A stretch of 10,663 nt of DNA from Phoronis ovalis (taxonomy: Eukaryota > Phoronida > Phoronidae): positions 1 to 10,663 of the forward strand of contig JAOXYB010061301.1 in NCBI GenBank assembly GCA_028565635.1, read 5' to 3'. The notes under the pieces are model-generated. The model worked only from the letters and a program-made list of their open reading frames with translations. It had not been told where the DNA came from and did no database searches. Made by a program: the position numbers and the translations under genes. Positions 8,001-10,663 of the stretch are shown piece by piece. Position 1 is the first letter of the stretch. Each line of letters opens with the position of its first letter.

Positions 8001-10422
8001 GATTCCCTGTGGGGGGATGTGGTACCCATTCTGATGGTACGCTCTGTATGTGTAAAGATCGTGTGGAAGGCCGTATCTGCGATGTCTGCAAGCCTGGTTA
8101 CTGGAACTTAAACATAAACAACTTGGAAGGATGTGAAGGTTAATGTCTTGAACTCTTTGTCAGCAAATTTCTGGATTGAATAATTGAATTGCACATAACA
8201 GGACTATAACGTTATGTCTACAACCATTAACATCTATTTGTAAAATGAACATGATTAGTTATCATACATCATATCAACTCAGATAATTGGGACCAGAATA
8301 GTAAAGCGGATCATGAACTTCTAATTACCTCAGTATGCCAGATAGGTGTTGGCCACTTATCAAGTTACATTTAACACAAGAGAAATGCAAATCTGAGCTA
8401 TAAAGTGGGGCTCCCTGTCATATTCACAGTGTACATATCTTTGTAAAATCTATAACTGAGTGGGAACACCATGACAAAGCTTGGAACATTGGCAACCCTG
8501 GAGTGATTCTGTCACAGTTAGGATGTACTATATTCCACATTCTAAAAAATGTTTCTTTTTCTGTTTAATTTTTTTGGAAGCTCATCATTCAGAGGTGTAA
8601 ATACATCAAATATGTAACAAAGTGAATTAAAGATCATCCTACAGTAAAGTTGAGGATTTTTTCATAGGCTACTAGTGTCGATCAGTTATGTTGCAAGGGT
8701 CCTTTCTTGTCTGTAAAATTAGTGGTTCTTCCCATAGGATGAAGCTAATCTAGTAAAGCCCCAAGTTACCGCATGCATTTTGTATCACATAGGATATCTT
8801 TAAAATCTTCCTAGTTTGAAATTCTGATCGATAAGTGTACATCTGGCAAGTTTAATTTAAAATTTAGAATAACGAAAGCTCTATTTCCAAATTGAAAAGA
8901 TAGTAGAGATATTTACAACTAGGTATTTATTGCAGATTGCAGCTGTGAACTTGCTGGTGTTTTGGCTGGAGACCAGATTTGTAATCCAGGTTCAGGCCAA
9001 TGTGAATGCAAGCCTAAAACAACTGGACGCCAGTGTTCCGAATGTGTTGACGGCACATATGCACTTAATGAAAGGAATCTTTTTGGATGTGAAGGTAAAA
9101 GTTTCTTTAATATAATAGATATACCGTTTTCTGTAACTATCTAGTGGTAAAAATCCTGTCTGTATCGATTCTGTTTTTCCCTATTCTCATAAAGATCTTT
9201 CCAACAGATTTGGTTTCTATCAAATTGCACCTTTATGTAATGAATTCAAAATTATTATGCAAATGGTAGAAAGCTGCTTACTATAGTGTGTAAGTGAGAA
9301 CATGATCACTGTTTGAAGTGTTTTATAATTTTGTTACTGTGAATTAATTTATATGTTTTAGCTTGTGACTGTAATGCTGGAGGTTCTTTGGATGGTACTT
9401 GTGATAAGGCTAATGGTCAGTGCACCTGCAGACCACGTGTTAATGGAAAGAAATGTGACAGGTATTCTATAGTAATTACGCATTTTAATTGGCATTAATA
9501 TCGATCCCTAGCATAATCTTGGATGTGAGGCACTTAATGATTTTTGTTGCAATAAATGCATATGGGAAATTTGTATTGACTGTTCATTTGAATTAGAAAT
9601 CAAGCTGTTAAATTTTTTTGTGCTGATACCAAAATAGGGTATGGTAGATACATGCTGTGAGACTTGTACTCAGTTTTTTCTGGAGGCTTGCAGCAGTTCG
9701 ATATGATCAAATTTGAAAGAAATTATTTTAATTAAAGTAAAATTCTTGACCATCACATAAGTTTTTGTTTTCTCTAGACCAATTTTGGACCATTTCTTCC
9801 CCACTCTGTATCAACATCAGTATGAATTAGAAGATGGTCGTACTCCACAGAACACACCTGCTCGTTATGGATTTGACGAGTCGTATTTCCCTGGATTTTC
9901 ATGGAAAGGTTTTGCTGTCTTCTCAAGGATTCAGGTTTGTAACTGTTAATATCTTCTATCAATGCAAAATGTCTAATTTATGTCCCTTTGGGGTCATATG
10001 CTATGAACTATGACTGAAAACTAATAACCGCTAGGAAAAGCTTTCAGTTAAAAGGGAAAATAGTGAAAATTACACGAGTTACTTGAAGAGAGGAGGAACA
10101 AAATTTAAGGCAATGGTAGCTTTTAATGAAATAGTCCTTACTACTTTTCCAGCCTGAGATTATTGTTGATGTGGACATCGCTACTCCAAGCCTTTACCGT
10201 CTCATCTACCGTTACGTCAACCGAAATCCTGCTACTGTCACTGCTGATGTTGTTGTAAGACCAGTTGCCTCAAATGGCGTCCAGCAGTCTAGCTCAGTCT
10301 TATTCAAGTCTACCCTAGACCCAAAATTTGCAACTGTCTCAGGAGGCAGCGCTACTTCCACCTTTGTGCTTGATCCTGGTCAATGGATGATTTCACTGCG
10401 TACTGAAGAAAATGTTTATGTT
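1837..10422 (+). CDS. LAMA5: Laminin subunit alpha (alpha-3/5 type, LanA-like), internal part, 16 exons
   Basis: Seen: join of 1837-2073, 2334-2504, 3143-3356, 3650-3768, 4291-4381, 4751-4847, 5232-5407, 5793-5930, 6225-6362, 6689-6823, 7415-7552, 7962-8138, 8936-9094, 9362-9461, 9778-9934 and 10153-10422, giving 839 codons without a stop. Residues 1-149 are LN domain, 150-663 ten LE repeats, 664-697 a half LE, 698-839 the start of domain IV. Family knowledge: laminin alpha chains are secreted, join a beta and a gamma chain through a C-terminal coiled coil, and build basement-membrane networks through their LN domains; the LE repeats form the rigid short arm. The order LN, eleven LE, domain IV separates alpha-3/alpha-5/LanA from alpha-1/2. 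The 5' LN exons with the signal peptide, and everything after early domain IV (more LE and L4 domains, coiled coil, five LG domains), lie outside. N-X-S/T sites occur at residues 93, 284 and 329. LAMA5-like against LanA naming cannot be settled here. Confidence 0.95.
2334..2504 (+). CDS. LAMA5: Exon 2: laminin N-terminal (LN) domain, C-terminal part
   Basis: Seen: the acceptor ctgtttcag ends at 2333 and the donor gtgagt starts at 2505; 57 codons, phase 0 at both ends. Key phrases are [35 protein letters not shown] and [10 protein letters not shown], all strongly conserved in alpha-3/alpha-5/LanA chains. N93 in G-N-F-S is a potential N-glycosylation site. The [12 protein letters not shown] segment corresponds to a late LN beta strand. 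Intron 1 (2074-2333, 260 bases) shows nothing beyond its splice sites. Confidence 0.96.
2628..3005. mobile_element. Probable MITE / foldback element with TA ends
   Basis: The left end taacatgtg (2628-2636) is mirrored by cacatgtta (2997-3005). Inward, the arms keep matching with small gaps: the left arm's ctgcacgcatgactcctac pairs with the right arm's complement gtaggagtgatgcatgcag at 2965-2982, and similarity continues to about 70 bases per arm. The ends can be read as TA duplications around 2630-3003, as in Tc1/mariner-derived MITEs. There is no transposase frame, so it would be non-autonomous. The superfamily is inferred from the TA ends only. Confidence 0.65.
2656..2706. repeat. Perfect 13-bp inverted repeat inside the element
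   Basis: The words gcatgactcctac (2656-2668) and gtaggagtcatgc (2694-2706) are exact reverse complements separated by 25 bases. This hairpin lies within the left arm of the larger inverted repeat, and the same motif recurs in diverged form in the right arm (from 2965). It could be a subterminal transposase-binding repeat, or simply arm structure. Confidence 0.7.
3143..3356 (+). CDS. LAMA5: Exon 3: end of LN domain and LE repeat 1
   Basis: Seen: the acceptor cctttgtag ends at 3142 and the donor gtaaga starts at 3357; 71 codons plus one base, phase 0 to phase 1. It begins [14 protein letters not shown], the invariant LN-LE1 junction, so a competing AG 11 bases downstream (3152-3153) would shift the frame and is not used for this product. 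LE1 (residues 150-206) runs [10 protein letters not shown] to NAC and has ten cysteines, including the CQTCC cluster typical of laminin LE1. Reading past the donor stays open for 65 codons, to a stop at 3551-3553 (see findings). Confidence 0.96.
3650..3768 (+). CDS. LAMA5: Exon 4: LE repeat 2, first half
   Basis: Seen: the acceptor atttctag ends at 3649 and the donor gtaaac starts at 3769; phase 1 to phase 0. The split codon CCA gives Pro, followed by [13 protein letters not shown], a charged loop, then [10 protein letters not shown]. This is the start of LE2, whose long loop between Cys3 and Cys4 ends in the GGGVC motif seen in the family. Intron 3 (3357-3649, 293 bases) precedes it. Confidence 0.95.
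3769..4290. other. Intron 4 (522 bases), nothing recognisable
   Basis: The gtaaac donor and tttttcctag acceptor flank AT-rich sequence. I found no inverted-repeat ends, RNA gene or laminin-like open frame in it. Confidence 0.8.
4291..4381 (+). CDS. LAMA5: Exon 5: LE repeat 2, second half
   Basis: Seen: the acceptor tttttcctag ends at 4290 and the donor gtaagt starts at 4382; 30 codons plus one base, phase 0 to phase 1. It reads [18 protein letters not shown], then PLDSPFVCQ. HNTxGxNCExC and the GYYRP core with a short PLDSP insertion are diagnostic of LE2 in laminin chains. With exon 4 the repeat has eight cysteines over residues 209-276. Confidence 0.95.
4382..4750. other. Intron 5 (369 bases), with a decoy acceptor
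   Basis: Between the gtaagt donor and the true acceptor at 4750 lies another acceptor-like site, tttgtttcag, ending at 4630. Using it would extend exon 6 by 120 bases, but the laminin frame then meets a tga within eight codons, so it is not productive. Confidence 0.8.
4751..4847 (+). CDS. LAMA5: Exon 6: LE repeat 3, first six cysteines
   Basis: Seen: the acceptor tttcttgcag ends at 4750 and the donor gtaagt starts at 4848; phase 1 to phase 2. It reads [27 protein letters not shown] and LNCD, then the first two bases of a Glu codon. N284 (N-F-S) is a potential N-glycosylation site. The exon stops two residues after the sixth cysteine, so LE3 is split between exons 6 and 7. Another frame is open through part of intron 5 and this exon (4448-4882) but shows no domain and is a shadow. 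Confidence 0.95.
4848..5231. other. Intron 6 (384 bases), phase 2, nothing recognisable
   Basis: Phase-2 intron interrupting LE3 two residues after its sixth cysteine. AT-rich, with no repeat or gene that I can support. Confidence 0.8.
5232..5407 (+). CDS. LAMA5: Exon 7: end of LE repeat 3 and all of LE repeat 4
   Basis: Seen: the acceptor tttattttag ends at 5231 and the donor gtaagt starts at 5408; phase 2 to phase 1. The first base finishes the Glu codon, followed by [11 protein letters not shown], which closes LE3 (residues 279-321). LE4 (324-367) follows directly: [31 protein letters not shown], with all eight cysteines. N329 (N-G-T) is a potential glycosylation site. This is the only complete LE repeat here that shares its exon with part of another LE repeat. 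Confidence 0.96.
5408..5792. other. Intron 7 (385 bases), nothing recognisable
   Basis: Phase-1 intron with a gtaagt donor and ttatattcag acceptor. The short open frames in it are continuations or shadows of exon 7 and carry no cysteine pattern. Confidence 0.8.
5793..5930 (+). CDS. LAMA5: Exon 8: LE repeat 5
   Basis: Seen: the acceptor tatattcag ends at 5792 and the donor gtaagt starts at 5931; 138 bases, phase 1 at both ends. One complete LE repeat (residues 370-413) with eight cysteines: [32 protein letters not shown]. It is the first of six consecutive exons (8-13) that each encode exactly one LE repeat between phase-1 introns. Confidence 0.96.
6225..6362 (+). CDS. LAMA5: Exon 9: LE repeat 6
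   Basis: Seen: the acceptor tttaatag ends at 6224 and the donor gtaact starts at 6363; 138 bases, phase 1 at both ends. The split codon TAT gives Tyr before [13 protein letters not shown], then FGQCLC, LCDQC and GYYGYPQC, eight cysteines (residues 416-459). Intron 8 (5931-6224, 294 bases) shows nothing recognisable. Confidence 0.96.
6363..6688. other. Intron 9 (326 bases), nothing recognisable
   Basis: Phase-1 intron between LE6 and LE7. No repeat, RNA gene or extra exon could be supported. Confidence 0.8.
6689..6823 (+). CDS. LAMA5: Exon 10: LE repeat 7
   Basis: Seen: the acceptor tgttgcag ends at 6688 and the donor gtaagt starts at 6824; 135 bases, phase 1 at both ends. It reads [34 protein letters not shown], eight cysteines (residues 462-504). 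It is one codon shorter than exons 8, 9 and 11, with a shorter loop between Cys3 and Cys4. Confidence 0.96.
6824..7414. other. Intron 10 (591 bases), holding a possible inverted-repeat element
   Basis: Phase-1 intron between LE7 and LE8. Its centre carries the candidate inverted-repeat element at 7057-7265. The open frame at 6996-7217 crosses the left side of that element and has no recognisable product. Confidence 0.75.
7057..7265. mobile_element. Possible short MITE-like inverted-repeat element
   Basis: The ends read taaacgctg (7057-7065) and cagcattta (7257-7265), reverse complements except for one base. Inward, tagcttttgcgg on the left resembles the complement of tgcgaaaagctctcgc on the right, so an arm of roughly 45 bases is detectable with gaps. 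TA at both borders matches the element in intron 2, though the sequences differ. The arms are diverged, so this call is tentative. Confidence 0.4.
7415..7552 (+). CDS. LAMA5: Exon 11: LE repeat 8
   Basis: Seen: the acceptor ttgtttacag ends at 7414 and the donor gtaagg starts at 7553; 138 bases, phase 1 at both ends. It reads [33 protein letters not shown], eight cysteines (residues 507-550). This is the last LE repeat of the compact type with an F/Y-Y-x-Y/F-P ending. Confidence 0.96.
7553..7961. other. Intron 11 (409 bases), T-rich, nothing firm
   Basis: Phase-1 intron. It contains T-rich and A-rich runs around 7820-7875 and an aaatttcgcaagtttatttcg word near 7870, but no clear repeat boundaries. 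Confidence 0.75.
7962..8138 (+). CDS. LAMA5: Exon 12: LE repeat 9 (long-loop type)
   Basis: Seen: the acceptor ttttcttccag ends at 7961; 177 bases, phase 1 at both ends. It reads [10 protein letters not shown], a longer Cys2-Cys3 loop, then [16 protein letters not shown] and [13 protein letters not shown], eight cysteines (residues 553-609). The WNLN...GC ending is the family pattern for this position in alpha-5/LanA. The donor is gttaat, weak at +3; reading through it stops at once (taa at 8141-8143), and phase 1 fits the next exon exactly, so I keep this end. Confidence 0.93.
8139..8935. other. Intron 12 (797 bases), longest complete intron, weak donor
   Basis: It starts with the unusual gttaat and ends with tttattgcag. 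No laminin-like exon, RNA gene or inverted-repeat element could be supported in it. Its length and weak donor make it the most likely place in the array for variable splicing, which is inference only. Confidence 0.75.
8936..9094 (+). CDS. LAMA5: Exon 13: LE repeat 10
   Basis: Seen: the acceptor tttattgcag ends at 8935 and the donor gtaaaa starts at 9095; 159 bases, phase 1 at both ends. It reads [43 protein letters not shown], eight cysteines (residues 612-662). The ending ALxxxNLFGC lacks the usual Y-x-Y-P core, as in other alpha-5/LanA chains at this position. Confidence 0.95.
9362..9461 (+). CDS. LAMA5: Exon 14: half LE repeat 11 bordering domain IV
   Basis: Seen: the acceptor atgttttag ends at 9361 and the donor gtattc starts at 9462; 100 bases, phase 1 to phase 2. 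It reads [30 protein letters not shown], only six cysteines (residues 665-695), then two bases of an Arg codon. The last two cysteines of a normal LE are missing because domain IV begins here. The break lies at the same place and phase as the intron that splits LE3. Intron 13 (9095-9361, 267 bases) is plain. Confidence 0.95.
9462..9777. other. Intron 14 (316 bases), phase 2, LE11/domain IV border
   Basis: Phase-2 intron exactly at the border between the half LE repeat and domain IV. The sequence itself is plain AT-rich intron. Confidence 0.8.
9778..9934 (+). CDS. LAMA5: Exon 15: start of laminin domain IV (alpha-3/5 type)
   Basis: Seen: the acceptor ttttctctag ends at 9777 and the donor gtttgt starts at 9935; phase 2 to phase 0. 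It reads [13 protein letters not shown], then [15 protein letters not shown] and [12 protein letters not shown]. Family knowledge: DHxxPxLxx, a (Y/L)E(L/Y)EDG segment, and GFS(W/S)(R/K)G are found directly after the half LE in alpha-5 and LanA chains; alpha-1/2 chains have a different L4 module here. This is the strongest evidence for the alpha-3/5 class. Confidence 0.94.
10153..10422 (+). CDS. LAMA5: Exon 16: laminin domain IV, continued
   Basis: Seen: the acceptor ctacttttccag ends at 10152 and the donor gtaagt starts at 10423; 90 codons, phase 0 at both ends. It reads [20 protein letters not shown], a beta-rich stretch, [22 protein letters not shown] and ENVYV. The YRYVNxNP and P-x-F-x-T-V phrases match the same part of alpha-5/LanA domain IV. 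The next expected residues (a DYxVLLP-like strand) are not in the window, so the following true exon lies beyond 10663. Intron 15 (9935-10152, 218 bases) shows nothing else. Confidence 0.93.
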
Positions 10423-10663
10423 GTAAGTTGAAAGTGTATTTTAGTTTTAAAAGATTCTTTAGTGCATATGCAATGTTTTAGTTCATTTTTATCTGGGAAA
10501 GGAATCTGCATGTAGAAATAATCTGTTAACCTTTTGATAGCCAAAATTATTTTTTCAGCGCAGTACAACGAAAGTTGGCATAGACATAGAATTTCACATT
10601 GTAAGCAATTTTTGTTATTGCGGTAACCCCAAATTATTCAAAATGGCCGCTTAATCCAAGATT
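10423..10663. other. Next intron, 5' part, with an exon-like 42-nt segment
   Basis: It begins with a consensus gtaagt donor. The only notable content is the segment 10559-10600, preceded by ttattttttcag and followed by gtaagc. It would fit in phase but does not resemble the expected domain IV continuation, so it is not called as an exon. Confidence 0.7.

Noticed and set aside
1-10663. CRISPR array, prokaryotic operon, viral insertion or tRNA/rRNA gene
   Set aside because: No regular spaced repeats, no Shine-Dalgarno-led gene strings, no viral protein motifs and no cloverleaf-like RNA could be seen; the window is a spliced animal gene.

Overview
The window is metazoan genomic DNA: an AT-rich stretch holding short exons of 91 to 270 bases separated by introns of 218 to 797 bases, all with GT...AG borders. 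It carries an internal part of one plus-strand gene, a laminin alpha subunit. The sixteen exons I can read join without a frameshift or stop into 839 codons (2517 nt). Every phase agrees across every junction. Neither gene end is present.

Domain order identifies the chain as the alpha-3/alpha-5 type (vertebrate LAMA5, insect LanA). First comes the C-terminal part of the laminin N-terminal (LN, domain VI) polymerisation domain (exons 1-3). Then ten complete laminin-type EGF-like (LE) repeats follow (exons 3-13). Next is a half LE repeat (exon 14), and last the start of the domain IV (L4-like) region typical of alpha-5/LanA chains (exons 15-16). Exon numbers are local to this window. From memory of the family, the one-to-one order of LE1-LE11 looks closest to invertebrate LanA chains. 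Compact introns, high AT and short inverted-repeat elements fit an invertebrate. A mollusc or other lophotrochozoan is a guess only.

Layout: 1-1836 is the 3' part of an upstream intron with a degenerate approximately 75-bp repeat at its left edge. 1837-3356 holds LN and LE1, with a probable MITE in the intron at 2628-3005. 3650-5407 holds LE2-LE4 over four exons. 5793-9094 holds six exons of one LE repeat each, all bounded by phase-1 introns. 9362-10422 holds the half LE and domain IV. 10423-10663 is the next intron, containing a 42-nt in-phase exon-like segment that does not look like laminin.

I see no CRISPR array, prokaryotic system, RNA gene or second protein-coding gene. The unusual items are intron-level: two inverted-repeat elements, a candidate cassette exon, a readable retained intron, and an intron position shared by LE3 and the half LE that borders domain IV.
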